Numbered from the stretch's first letter, positions 42,433 to 52,934 are shown. The stretch is DNA of 64,000 bases from Pararge aegeria (GCF_905163445.1 NC_053187.1:18957001-19021000), one strand, 5' to 3'. Notes: a model not told the origin generated them from the sequence alone. Numbers and translations: made by a program.

Positions 42433-43430
42433 GGTACCTAGGTATACACATTCAAACTGTAAACAAATATTAGAATCTAGATTACACGTAGCTATTTATT
42501 TTTAGTAATAAAAATAGAATCTATCCAAGTTTCACACTAACATTAAAAATACAACAGTTAAAAACAAAAAAAAATATACACAAAGCAATGTTCATAGGGT
42601 TAATGTTAATATAGATCTCGCAATGTGCGATACCACTTACATTTTGTCCTATATTGGTAATTGGGTCTCAGAGTATTAAAGTCTTTATGTATCCTGAAGC
42701 CATTTTGTTTCATTTCATAGTGTTTAAAGTGTTTTCTTAAAATATATTTAAGACAGTATCAACAGCGCCCAATATTTTATAAATAACAGTCTACTTTCCG
42801 CACCAATAAAGTGTTAAGCCTTGAACTAAGTTAAACAAGAACCCAACGATTGGGATTTGAACAATCAACCTGCGGACATAAATGTTCAAACCACCCTTGA
42901 ATCAGTAGGACTTTTGAAGTTACGTACAACCTTCATATTATAACGTATCTCAAAATAATGAATTTCTCGATATAACCAATCAAAAAATTCTCGATCAAAC
43001 AAAGCGTCAAAGTATATATATATTTTTTGCGAAAAATCTCCTTAAAGCAAATTTTCAACCATATATCAATAAAAAATATCTATAATAATAAACGAATTTT
43101 GCGAACCCTAAACCTTGTCAACTATCAAAGACAATGTTGAGATGAATAAAACATTTTCACCACTTTATAACAAATATCAGACTAACGTAAACACAATATA
43201 CAAACCTTATATATATGTATTTGAAATAATCAATACTTAATATTGACTTGTTCCCTTGCGATTTGTTATATTAAGGTAGCATTAATTTTATTTAGAACAC
43301 CCTAATTATAAGAGGTTTAAGTAGGTGTCGTATTTGGCCACTGTTGTTTTGAACCCTATTGTATCCCTAGTCTTATCCTAAAAGGATGTAAAAGCTCACC
43401 ATGATGATGATCCGTCACCTCACTCACTGC
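42433..43430. other. AT-rich interval, nothing recognised
   Basis: No SINE, LINE tail or frame supported in about 1 kb. Confidence 0.4.
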
Positions 43431-43434
43431 ATAT

Positions 43435-43512
43435 TCACACACAACACAATCCCGCGCGCGCGCTGTCACGTATGAGTTGCGCGCGCATCTTCGCGCACAT
43501 TTATATAGCTTC
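43435..43512. repeat. CG-rich block
   Basis: CCCGCGCGCGCGCTGTCACG, TATGAGTTGCGCGCGCATCT, TCGCGCACATTTATATAGC. Loosely resembles the CTCAGTTGTGCGCGCGG part of the DD82E TIR, but alignment is short. Unclassified. Confidence 0.4.
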
Positions 43513-43796
43513 GGAGACAAATATTAGGCTATATCTTACGCAGCCTTTGCTTCAGATAAGTTGAACTATTTTTTTTTACAGATACAACTTCTTCTTAAAA
43601 ACAAACATTTGACCTTATATTTTGTTATTGTGCCTAGATATTTAATAGCTTTTGTGACATTTCTTAGGATCAACTGTTTTTACCAAAACAACTTCTTTTT
43701 TACAAACTGTTAGGAGCTGTGTCCCTACGTTATTCAATACGGGATGCAGCGTTTTGCGCAGTATACAACCTTCCTCAATAAATCTGCTTATTCTAT

Positions 43797-43948
43797 CTTG
43801 TAGGTGGGTTCAGCCGCTGCTCGTTACCATCCTATAGACAAAGACATGCTGCCAAGCGATTTAGCGTTCCGGTACGATGTCCAGTTAGGAGTATAGGTTT
43901 AATATAACTGCCATACTCTCTAACAGGTGAGCGCGCTACTAAGAAAAA
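43797..43948 (+). mobile_element. SINE-C 3' half
   Basis: CAGCCGCTGCTCGTTACCAT, CTATAGACAAAGACATGCTG, CAAGCGATTTAGCGTTCCGG, GTTTAATATAACTGCCATAC, TCTAACAGGTGAGCGCGCTA. Confidence 0.75.
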
Positions 43949-44214
43949 AACTGTTCAGCATAGTTTTCTAATTATTTCACCCATATACCTAAATAATTGT
44001 GTTTTTTTAACGTAGTACTTACAAAGTCTAAAATTCTCTATATACATACTACAATGTTGTCAATGTCAAGGTTACAAACTTAGTGAAAGCAAAATAAACG
44101 TCAAGAGCATTACTCACTTTAAGAATATTATGTGGTCTCAGTTCTATGGTTACTTCAGCACGTGGCACAGCAGTTTGATCGTAAAAATGATGGTTATGAT
44201 TAAGTTACGCAGCA

Positions 44215-44345
44215 TTACAATCTCGGCTCTTCTCGGTAGAATCTTCTTTCTATACCGATGGAAGAGTCACTACAAACAGACATACTTGACGTTTCAAAAG
44301 TGCTTATAAAATAATACTGCTTGCAAAAAAAAAAAAAATTGAATT
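44215..44345 (+). mobile_element. LINE-Q 3' UTR and tail
   Basis: CTCGGCTCTTCTCGGTAGAA, GGAAGAGTCACTACAAACAG, ACATACTTGACGTTTCAAAA, GTGCTTATAAAATAATACTG, then an A-run and TTGAATTA. Confidence 0.75.
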
Positions 44346-44496
44346 ATAGACGAAAAATGTCACCAAGTGCTTTACTTTAGGCTATATGAATACTGTCAAA
44401 CTACAAAAGCATCTTTTCTGTTTCTTTCCTAGCCGACTCGGGCTTGTACTGTCAATTTAAGTGTGTCCATTAACCTGCGGCGTATGTGTTAAAAGC

Positions 44497-44882
44497 CTCA
44501 TCATTATCAGCCTTACCAGCCACAGCACGGGTCTCTTAGAATGAGACACACCGCCTCAGCCAAGTGCGGATTAGTAGACTTCACACAACTTTGAGAACGT
44601 TATGGGGAACCCTCAGTTATGCAGGTTTCCTCACGATGTCCACGTTTTCCACGTTTCTTATACGTGCCGCTAAGATGTGGAACGCCCTCCCGGCAACTGT
44701 GTTTCCTGCCACGTATAATTTGAGTAGGTACCTTCAAGGCTAGAGTGAATAGGCTTTTTCTAGGCAAGCGTGCTCCTAGACCTCATCATTGCTTTCTAAC
44801 GGTCATGATTGTCGTCAACGCTGGCCTATCGTTAATAATAATAAAAAAAATGGTTTCCTTCACTTTAAAAGCACGTGATTTT
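44497..44882 (-). mobile_element. SINE-B split by a LINE-R end
   Basis: First part 44497-44640: AGCACGGGTCTCTTAGAATG, AAGTGCGGATTAGTAGACTT, GGTTTCCTCACGATGTC. It resumes near 44847 with ATGGTTTCCTTCACTTTAAA then AGCACGTGATTTT. The intervening LINE-R end marks a later insertion. Confidence 0.7.
44641..44846 (+). mobile_element. LINE-R ORF2 C-terminus and 3' end
   Basis: The plus frame FLIRAAKMWNALPATVFPAT then YNLSRYL, and after a shift NRLFLGKRAPRPHHCFLTVM and IVVNAGLSLI. The MWNALPATVFPATYNL segment is the C-terminus of a jockey-like LINE, also at 54300-54420 minus. The end is GTTAATAATAATAAAAAAAA. 5' truncated, inserted into a SINE-B. Confidence 0.8.
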
Positions 44883-45330
44883 TTAAATTCCTTAAATTGG
44901 AATGTCTGTTATTTAAAAATCTTTCAGCCTCATTTGTGCTTGTACACCGGTAACCACGCTCTTGAGACAGATCACAGCAATGCAGCAGAATACTTGTTTT
45001 CCCGGATGAGCTCTGCAACTAAAAGCTCTAATAGTTTACCAGGTTAATCTTCTGAAGATAATAATACAAATCAAACATTAATAAATGATGCGTATTTTTT
45101 TTAATTCTTTTAATTGAAAAGTCTGTTATTTAAAAATCTTTCCGCCTCATATGTGCTTGTACACTAGCAACCTCTTCAGATAGATCACGGCAATGCAGCT
45201 CTTCAGATAGAAAGCAGCAGAATACTTGTTTTCGCGGACTAGCTGCCACAAAAAGATGTACTAGTTTACTAGGTTAATCTTCTGAAGATCGATAATACAA
45301 ATTAATCATTAATAAATAATGCATTTAAAG
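44880..45330 (+). repeat. Tandem duplication, period ~217 bp
   Basis: Two diverged units starting at ~44880 and ~45097. Shared words: GTCTGTTATTTAAAAATCTT, TGTGCTTGTACAC, CAGCAGAATACTTGTTTTC, TTAATCTTCTGAAGAT, ATTAATAAAT. The second unit has an extra internal repeat (GCTCTTCAGATAGA). Similar to LINE sequence at 56998-57060. Confidence 0.8.
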
Positions 45331-45334
45331 AGAA

Positions 45335-45750
45335 CTCCGAAAATTAATTACATTCATACTAATACTTATAAATGGCGCCTAGAATTAATCAATAAAGTCA
45401 GAATAATTTAAATATTAATATATTAAAACTTAAATACGCACGTAGCGTTACGACTTTCAAAAATGATTCCAAATCCGTTGCGGCTTTTTCATATATACTT
45501 ATTTCTCCGTCGTTTTAGATTGAACTGAGTGATCCTTTTGTCTAACTACTTTAAGTTATACGGTAAATTTTTACTCGTGCGTACAAATTGTAACAGATAT
45601 GCTTGCCCCCATTTGAAATGCCTAATTTAAATATAAAAAAAGAATGAAAATTTAGCAGATTTAACCTCGGCTTAGAGTTAACTTTTACACTTAAAACCTG
45701 TAGAGGGCATATAGTTGGAAGATCACTGTGACGACAGTGATTAACTCTTA
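45335..45750. other. Interval without recognised features
   Basis: No repeat or frame supported. Confidence 0.4.
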
Positions 45751-45754
45751 CTCA

Positions 45755-46035
45755 TATTTAAGTATGTTTTAGTATATATTAGTTTATTATTTTTTATATT
45801 TATTATTATTAGTATTTTATGTGTGGTAACTGTTCGTATATAATAATAATACACCCCACCAATCGGTTTCCCTTGGTTTTCCTAATCCTGGTAAGGTTGC
45901 CTGGAAGAGATCGCTACTAAGCGATAAGGCCGCCCTTAGTATCCTACTTTTTAAATTTACTTTTGTTGTGTCCATTGTTTTTTTTTTCCTATTTGTGGTG
46001 TACAAAATAAAGTGTATAAATAAATAAAAATAAAT
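45755..46035 (+). mobile_element. LINE-E 3' end, young copy
   Basis: Near twin of 27565-27885: CACCCCACCAATCGGTTTCC, GAGATCGCTACTAAGCGATA, AGGCCGCCCTTAGTATCCTA, CAAAATAAAGTGTATAAATA and a (TAAA)n tail. Confidence 0.83.
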
Positions 46036-46184
46036 AAGATTTATAAAACAATAAAAGAATTGTAATACACAACTCTATCTTGATGCTTGTAACGAATTAC
46101 AGGTAATTAAAGCTAATTGTTCAGCCTGTTACCGTCCACTGAAGAACTTAAGGCATCAATGGGGGGGCTTTCAGATCGGAATTT

Positions 46185-46345
46185 AATTGTCGCGACCCCT
46201 CCTCTACCTTTGGGTTTCGTACGAGGCGACTAAGGGAATTTAACTAAGAAAGAGCAGCAGCGTTCTCAGTGTTACTACTACCATTTACTGCGATCACCAA
46301 GCCGTCTGCCCAGCGTGGTGATCACGGACAAACCCTCCTATTGGA
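46185..46345 (-). repeat. Repeat F fragment, minus strand
   Basis: CCCCTCCTCTACCTTTGGGT, TTCGTACGAGGCGACTAAGG, ACCAAGCCGTCTGCCCAGCG, TGGTGATCACGGACAAACCC. Same order as 60865-61010. Confidence 0.65.
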
Positions 46346-46555
46346 AAAGACTTTAATTGTTCATTATTTATCATTACTTGTGTATCATGACTTTTATTGT
46401 ATTTTTTTTACTAAGAAACCCCCAGCAGTCTTAACTTTTCGGAGCTATGTACGTTTTTTATTTATGCAACTTTTATAATCTTACTTTAGCGGTGCAGGTA
46501 GTGCTACCTTTTCTACGGTATACACTGAACAACATATGATATATTCATATCACAT

Positions 46556-46818
46556 AATCGGTGATAGCCACTAGACTTTGGCTTCACATTCGGGGGGCCG
46601 AGTTCCAACCTCAGCACGCACCTCTACCTTTAACTCTACCTTCAAGTAATAAAAATATCTTTTCCTTCAACGGTGAAGGGAAATATCGCAAAGAAACCTG
46701 CTTGTCCAAAAGTTCTCCATAATTTTCCATCCGCACTTGACCAGCGTGGTTGAACTACGGCCTCTTAGCTCTTCTCATTTTGAGAGGAGAACCGTGCTCT
46801 TTGGTGAGCAATGGGTTG
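46556..46818 (+). mobile_element. SINE-B, near full length
   Basis: CGGTGATAGCCACTAGACTT, TGGCTTCACATTCGGGGGGC, CGAGTTCCAACCTCAGCACG (box B altered), CTTTTCCTTCAACGGTGAAG, TGACCAGCGTGGTTGAACTA, GAGAGGAGAACCGTGCTC, ending GAAGATGGTGAT. Confidence 0.82.
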
Positions 46819-46829
46819 ATGAAGATGGT

Positions 46830-47340
46830 GATAACGGTAAAAAAACTATCAGTAATTCCACTTCAATAATTCATACTATTATAAAGATTAGTAAATAACT
46901 TGAAGTTTTAAACCCCAGTCATAATAATTATTAAGAGGTTAAGAAATCCCACACTTCAGCAAAATTAATAAGGTCATATTATTACCAATATATATTAAGA
47001 AAATGGTATTTCAAAATACTTTTGTTTTCAAGAAAAAATAAAGAATACAAATTGATAATTTGTGATCAAGGCTTCTAAATAAATACGACTATTTTTCATT
47101 GTCTTTTTTAATTATTCAAATGATAGCTAAAAATACAGCTACTGGTGGAGTTTAACAGATTAAATGCAGATGACATTGTTAAAAAATCAATGTTAATATA
47201 ATAGATGTATCCCAAATTAACGACTGCTATTGTTTTATTTAAAAATGCGATTTAAATATGTTGGGATATTATGTGCAAAGGCATATTGACAGGAACATTA
47301 ATCTTACCCTTGAGCAGAAGCAGTATTATTTTGAAATGAC
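46830..47340. other. AT-rich interval, nothing recognised
   Basis: No frame or repeat supported. Confidence 0.4.
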
Positions 47341-47348
47341 AGCTGAAA

Positions 47349-47372
47349 CCCCCCCCCCCCCCCCCCCCCCCC
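47349..47372 (+). repeat. Poly-C tract, 24 nt
   Basis: Uninterrupted C run in AT-rich sequence, followed by GCC. It makes a Gly run in the minus frame 47252-47440, which is not a gene. Confidence 0.95.
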
Positions 47373-47435
47373 GCCATGAAATAACGCGGTATATTTAAAA
47401 AATGCTCGTCAAGTGTGTCTATTAGTAGCGGGTCT

Positions 47436-47535
47436 ACCACCTGTCTGGTAGGCAGATTCTACGGAAAAGAAACCAGCAAGAAACTCAGCAGTTGCTCTTT
47501 TCCATTCATCAATTGTATAGTAATCTCGCTGTTAT
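47436..47535 (-). mobile_element. LINE-Q 3' UTR fragment, minus
   Basis: CTACCACCTGTCTGGTAGGC, AGATTCTACGGAAAAGAAAC, CAGCAAGAAACTCAGCAGTT, GCTCTTTTCC. Confidence 0.65.
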
Positions 47536-47539
47536 AAAT

Positions 47540-48024
47540 ATGGTCTTACATATTCTTCAAACTTACGCATTGGTAGGTCCAAAATTACCTTAGGAATCAT
47601 ATTATAAAAGCGTCAAGCTCAATCCAAAAAAGGACTTCTATACCTTTGACAGACGATAAGCAGATGACACTAATTTAAGACCATTACGTAAGTCGACTGT
47701 TTAAATCCATGTGCACTGGATGAATCTATGCGATCTTTTTCGACACATTCTACAGCAATGTATTCGTCGTTATATTATATGCATAGTCATTTTAAATATT
47801 TGGTTATTAATGCTAAATTGACCGAGGTGACAAGGTAGATGCGCAGTTTTAGCGAAATTGACCGTTTGTTCGGCAGCGGGTGCGAACGTGAAACTAGTTC
47901 AAGGTGCCTGCTCCACTTACTTTGTGGATTAGGAAAATTTAAATACGTAAGTCATTCTCATGTTAATAGTTATTATGCTAGGAAGTTGACCTAAAGTATT
48001 GTTTTATGAAAATATAAAATCATC
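47540..48024. other. Interval without recognised features
   Basis: No repeat or coding frame supported. Confidence 0.35.
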
Positions 48025-48027
48025 CTT

Positions 48028-48312
48028 TTCATCATCACCATATCAACTCATTACCGGTCCACTACAGTGCCCCCAAATCCTCCCACATTGAGATGGGTTA
48101 AGGCAGTAGTCCACCACGCTGACCTTTGAGAACATTATGTGGAACTCTCAGGCATGCAGGTTTCCTCACGATGTTTCCCTTCATCGTTGAAGCAAAAGAA
48201 GTTTTAATTGCTTAAAACGCAGTTAACTTAGAAAAGGTAAAGGTGCGTGCTGGGGTTGGAACTCGGCCCCCCGAATGTGAAGCCGAAGTCCTGACCACTA
48301 GGCTATCACCGA
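48028..48312 (-). mobile_element. SINE-B, full length, minus strand
   Basis: ATCACCATATCAACTCATTA, CCGGTCCACTACAGTGCCCC, CTCAGGCATGCAGGTTTCCT, CACGATGTTTCCCTTCATCG, GTGCGTGCTGGGGTTGGAAC, GTGAAGCCGAAGTCCTGACC, ACTAGGCTATCACCG. Both promoter boxes are recognisable. Confidence 0.87.
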
Positions 48313-48316
48313 TTAT

Positions 48317-48544
48317 ATGATATGGTGTTCAGTATATCCAGTAGAAAAGGATAGCTGTATTCTTAGACATGTCAATTTAGGTGAGTTTTGCTTCTTACAA
48401 CCCAACTCACCAGTAGTTGAGGCATCGTTACTCAAATATCTTAATGCCGATCTCACAAAAGAGGCGTCAAACACATCTTTTACAGCCTGGACGATGAAAC
48501 AACGACTAACTATGCAACGACTAATGCGAAGTTGGGATTACTAG
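48317..48544 (+). CDS. Unidentified 75-codon coding-like fragment
   Basis: ATG-started frame with balanced composition: CILRHVNLGEFCFLQPNSPV, VEASLLKYLNADLTKEASNT, SFTAWTMKQRLTMQRLMRSW. It is less AT-biased than neighbouring frames and sits between a SINE-B and a LINE-P end. I do not recognise the family. It could be a remnant of a transposon protein or chance. Confidence 0.25.
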   Translation: MIWCSVYPVEKDSCILRHVNLGEFCFLQPNSPVVEASLLKYLNADLTKEASNTSFTAWTMKQRLTMQRLMRSWDY

Positions 48545-48589
48545 TTGGTGTTAAATACGGGTTAAGCACTGGTGTTCAACTACATTGTG

Positions 48590-49078
48590 GGGGGAGGGGT
48601 AGACATTAACTCTTATTTCTCTGACTCTCCTGGACCTCCTTTGTTGCTTGGGTCTCGGATTAGGCTACATAAAATTGCTAATTCATTCAATGACAATTGT
48701 ATATTATTTTATAACAAATTACCGAATGAAATCTTTAAGATGTCTCTCAATAAGTTCATAGTTTATATATAAAAATCCTATTATAACGCTAAGGATTACT
48801 TAAACGATAAAAAAGCTTGGGTGTAAATTGCTCTCACTTCATAGCTTAATATAAAAATACTGTGAGATGGTGATAAAAAAAAAATTACCCGGCTAAATTT
48901 GTTGTGGGCTCTTCTTAGACCAGAGCGCGTATGGAACCTTCGTAATCTTAGGTTTAAGTTGACGAACGAAGTTATCCCCATCCCCGTACAATTATGTAAA
49001 CATATATATATGAACGCTTCATAAGTGCCTGTGATAGGCCTACATGAATAAAGAAATTTTGAATTTTGAATTTGATTA
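48590..49078 (+). mobile_element. LINE-P ORF2 C-terminus and complete 3' UTR
   Basis: DINSYFSDSPGPPLLLGSRI, RLHKIANSFNDNCILFYNKL, PNEIFKMSLNKFIVYI, then (after a stop) a readable KDYLNDKKAWV. The UTR has TGTGAGATGGTGATAAAAAA, CCGGCTAAATTTGTTGTGGG, and the end GGCCTACATGAATAAAGAAA with TTTTGAATTTTGAATTTGA. 5' truncated. Confidence 0.85.
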
Positions 49079-49079
49079 G

Positions 49080-50120
49080 TTATGTTGAAAGTGCTGGTTT
49101 TTGGGTTTAGTTCGAATGTCCAGTTTACGTCACCAATCGGCGACCTCGGCTTCGTCATGCTACTTTTTAGTATGTGAAAATATTCATGCAAAACTTGTCG
49201 AGCACTGCTATACAATAGTCTAACTAAAGAGATTTTTTGCGAGAAATCTTTTAAATCATTTAAAAATAAACTAAAAAGCATTGTTTTAATTTTTATAAAC
49301 GCGCCACCTTTTACTTTATTTTGCTACTAAAAGCTATTATGTTATTAGTCTAAGCTAGACTCAGTATCGATTATAAAGCATCCCCCGATCAAAATTTCAA
49401 AATATATTAACCTTCCAGTTACAGATTTATTACAAGTAAGATTATGTATCACACTAACTATATATTACCACTTCTTTATGTTCATTTTCATTTCTCTGGC
49501 TGTTTCTTTTGAGAATAAATGTCTTTAAACTTAAAACTAGAAATATGATGCGGACCGTCTTTGTCCGCATAATAAGATGGGCATAGTAAGATGTTGATGA
49601 CCCAATCGATGTCACTTGCAATTTATGTCAATGTTTTAACTTTTAAGGTAATGTCATGAATAATATTGACATCTAGATATCTTGTTAAATATTATTATTA
49701 ATATCAATGTAGATCTATTATAAATTTTATGTTGAATTGACTTTGCCATGACTTTGAAAATCAAAAAGGAAATATTGCATTCCGAGATACACCTTATTAC
49801 TAAAATATATGTTTGATGACGATGTTAGAGGAATCAAAGGTGGTGTTTTGAGTGCTCATGAGTAAGAGCTCCGAAAAACATCAAAATTAGTTGGAATCAT
49901 CATTCTCATTTCATTTTCGGTTGTTCAGGAATCGAATCCTTCAATTTCATGATATTTCATATATATTTCATTAATACATAATGTTACATTTATAATACAA
50001 TATTTAAAATAAATCTAACTATATAATGTAAAGTATGTACACCCAGTTTGGGCGCAGCCATTTTTTTCAATTAAATAATTTTATGAATTTCAAAACGTAA
50101 GTAAGACATCGTATGTGAAT
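49080..50120. other. Interval without recognised features
   Basis: A 161-codon minus frame (48796-49281) overlaps the LINE-P UTR and is a shadow. A short palindrome GCGGACCGTCTTTGTCCGC lies at ~49550. Confidence 0.4.
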
Positions 50121-50126
50121 GTTTTC

Positions 50127-50453
50127 GAAGTTATACTTCTTTTGGAGCGATGGAGAAAAATGATGAGAGTGAATTTTTACGATACGCGCGCACACCGACA
50201 ACTGAATTCTACATCGTGAAGTTAGTTCTAGGTGGCATGAAAATCAATAACTATGTTCAAGTTTGATATTTTGGTATTTTTATATTTAGAACACGTGTTT
50301 CGTAACAGTAAAAACAGTGTGATTAAATAAATATTAGTACGTAATAAAACATTTTTTATTGAAATAAATTCTTTTTGATTAATTTTAATATTTATCGTTA
50401 ATCACTACTGAATTTTAGTAATTTTTATCCATACGCCAAAGAAGTATAACTTC
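50127..50453. mobile_element. MITE, 327 bp, with ~20-bp TIRs
   Basis: Starts GAAGTTATACTTCTTTTGGA and ends CGCCAAAGAAGTATAACTTC; the arms match with one indel. It holds the CG-rich block GATACGCGCGCACACCGACA and TGAATTCTACATCGTGAAGT. Sequences with this GAAGTTATACTTC end are frequent in Lepidoptera as I recall. No coding frame. Superfamily not settled. Confidence 0.7.
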
Positions 50454-50510
50454 TAACGCGTGTACATAGGTACACACACTCATTTATTTATTTTGAGGAT
50501 CCCCAAATGC

Positions 50511-50760
50511 TCAAAATAAAAAAAAAACATTTACGGAATAAAAGTATTGCTCTATGAGGTATTTTTTTAATATTTTATTAAATTCATTTTCATTTTCAGT
50601 GTTCCTAATAAAATCTGGCAGATGGTTAAATATTTTCATAAACATTGCGAATGGACTTTGCTTGTGGTGTGCTAATTTTGAATAACTGGGCATTTAATTT
50701 ATTTTTAGTTTTTTCCGGAAAACGCTGTTCGTTTCCTTTCATTTTGATGTAAAATTTTAT
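50511..50760 (-). mobile_element. LINE ORF2 C-terminal fragment
   Basis: The minus frame reads YSKLAHHKQSPFAMFMKIFN, HLPDFIRNTENENEFNKILK, KYLIEQYFYSVNVFF. The pattern IFN.LP..I+....F...LK.+L....FYSV is the C-terminus of jockey-like LINE proteins. Family distinct from LINE-P and LINE-Q. Confidence 0.7.
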
Positions 50761-50764
50761 ATTT

Positions 50765-51465
50765 TATTTCACAAATTTGCAGATTTCATAGATATATATC
50801 GAGAGAAGATTTACGATGTTTAATTTTTTGAAATAAGGTCCTTGTGACAGGGTAAGCCGTCACAGAAATTGATGTTGAGCTGTCAAGAGCAATTATACCC
50901 AAAGCGGTTTTTATGAATCCCCAGGGGTCAACGACAATATAAATGAGTTCCATTACAGCGAGAAACTAAATTGGGTCCATGGAATAACACATTTTATTGC
51001 GGGTACGATAGCGAATCTGGTTTATTAAGGTCGTGTCTTTAATTTTAGCGAACCAAAGAAACTGTTTAAAACTCTAAAATCCAAAATCGACAAAACAGTT
51101 TGGGCACCCGAGAGGTCCCTATTTTACCATTGCAATAGAACATCGATTAATTCGTCACGCTACATCGATGTGTATGCCTGTATCGTGTATGACACCCAAC
51201 CGATCGACATACCTATTCTTTTTCAATCGAAAATATCTTAGAAATCTGCATTTTTGTTAAAATAAACAAGGAATATTTTGTCAGAAAATTTAAAGATAAT
51301 TTTCTTACGAAATATAAATATAATATATGTGTTCCTCAAAATAAATGTTACGCACGCAATTTAGCAGTCATAGTAAAAATCTTGATGGCATATTATAATA
51401 TTAACGAATATTTTTTCTTCTTATCTGAAGTTCTTAGTATCAAGAGTTAAGAATGTTAATAGTCA
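50765..51465. other. Interval without recognised features
   Basis: No repeat or frame supported. Confidence 0.35.
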
Positions 51466-51469
51466 TATG

Positions 51470-51598
51470 CAAAATAAACTCCTAGTACATAAGAAAATTG
51501 CACGCCAGAAAGTGACAAACTGTTAGCACTATTCCCATTCACAATACCAAAAAAATGTACACAGTTGAAGCAATAAAAATGTATTCTATTCTATTCTA
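51470..51598 (+). mobile_element. LINE 3' end
   Basis: AAGAAAATTGCACGCCAGAA, AGTGACAAACTGTTAGCACT, GAAGCAATAAAAATGTATTC then (TATTC)n. The first part matches 12455-12530 in reverse. Confidence 0.6.
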
Positions 51599-51954
51599 AA
51601 CCAATGTTGCCCAAAGCAGTCGCGCGAATGCATCGATGCAGAAGCGATGGCGAATCGAATCTAAACGATTTTTTCACTCCTGCAAGAAGTGGCCGTGTAC
51701 GACCTCCCTTAGCTCTTTCTAATATTATATTTTAACTCACTATTTAGGTTAAGGCCTGAAGCTGCAGAACCAATTAAAATACGCTCTACAACCGCAAAGT
51801 GCAGGCATTTTTGTTTACTATAGTAATTATTATCTTACTACTTTTGATAAATCAAACACTATTTTTCGTAAATATTAATGTTGGTTGTAATTATTTTTAT
51901 GTGTTTTCTAATTGGAATTATATTTTAATTCTAATTATATTTTTAAAGATTATA

Positions 51955-52607
51955 TTTTGCATACTTCCATAGTGTAATGTCGTATGCGATCTTGTTATGG
52001 GGCAGAGCTGCTGATATAGAAACTATATTTATACTACAGAAAAAGTTTAAATATCGATCGCACAGCTCTTGCGATCGATATATAAACTTAGATCACGCGA
52101 ATACCTTCGTGCCAAATTTAAAGAAATAGGTATACTTACAGTAGCCTCGCAATATATTTATAATAATATAATCTTTATTAAACAAAACAAGTTATTATAA
52201 ACAAAAAGTTGATATAAACAGTCGACTTACTAGAAACGGACATAAATTTGTGATATCTTCATATCGTCTGAGAAAAGTACAGAAATCCTTTGTGGGGATG
52301 GGTATATGCTTTTATAATATGATACTGAAGGTATTATTAGATCTACCTTTACCTAAGTTTAAACAATATATTAAAACACATTTAACCATTCGTGGCTACT
52401 ACACGATTCATGAATTACTTAACGACAAGGCTGCTTGGAAGCCAGGCCACTCCGCTCTCATCTCTCACAAAACAGAAAAATTCTAAATATTGTTAAACTA
52501 TAAAATAATGTTAGAAAAGAGCAATCTGCTGAGCTATTGCCGGCTCTGCTCAGTGGAATCTGCCTTCCGAACCGGTGGTAGAGTCACTACAAACAAACTG
52601 ACGTGAA
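51955..52607 (+). mobile_element. LINE-Q ORF2 C-terminus and 3' UTR
   Basis: Readable after the RT core: FHSVMSYAILLWGRAADIET, IFILQKKFKYRS (altered), later SRLTRNGHKFVISSYRLRKV, QKSFVGMGICFYNMI, HELLNDKAAWKPGHSALISH and KTEKF with stop at 52487. Several stops and shifts lie between 52090 and 52240. The UTR has AATGTTAGAAAAGAGCAATC, TGCTGAGCTATTGCCGGCTC, CTTCCGAACCGGTGGTAGAG. This links the orphan LINE-Q tails in the window to their protein. Confidence 0.88.
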
Positions 52608-52699
52608 GTCGAAGTCATACCCACTGGACTGTCACCGCTTCACATAATGTCAATAATTTTAAATGTTATTTATTTACTGACCTCCAGCGCAAAAACGTC

Positions 52700-52930
52700 G
52701 GGGTGTTAGAAGTTGACATGTCTGTTGCTTGTGTGCGTCTGTCTGTGGCATCATAATTCAAAGGCGGATGGACCAATTTGGATTGTTTTTTTTTGTTTGA
52801 AAGGATAATTAGTTGGAAGTATTCTTGGCTATGTTTGATAAAAATCGGTCCTAAATGGCTGCCACCGCTAAATGTACGGCGACATATTTTTCACAACTCC
52901 CTTAATATGGGTACCAAATTTAAGGGCTTG
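52700..52930 (+). mobile_element. Helitron-type fragment
   Basis: GTCGGGGTGTTAGAAGTTGA, CTGTCTGTGGCATCATAATT, CAAAGGCGGATGGACCAATT, AAAATCGGTCCTAAATGGCT. Same order as 37020-37215. Ends not identified. Confidence 0.5.
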
Positions 52931-52934
52931 ACTT

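Noticed and set aside
47252..47440. Gly-rich minus frame
   Set aside because: Created by the poly-C tract; no conserved sequence around it.
48796..49281. 161-codon minus frame
   Set aside because: It overlaps the LINE-P 3' UTR and tail on the opposite strand and has no domain; a shadow frame.
42363..50208. One ~7.8-kb element bounded by the two CG-rich inverted blocks
   Set aside because: The 50.18-kb block lies inside its own MITE with local TIRs (50127-50453), and the interval contains unrelated SINEs and LINE ends with no large frame. Kept only as a cluster observation.
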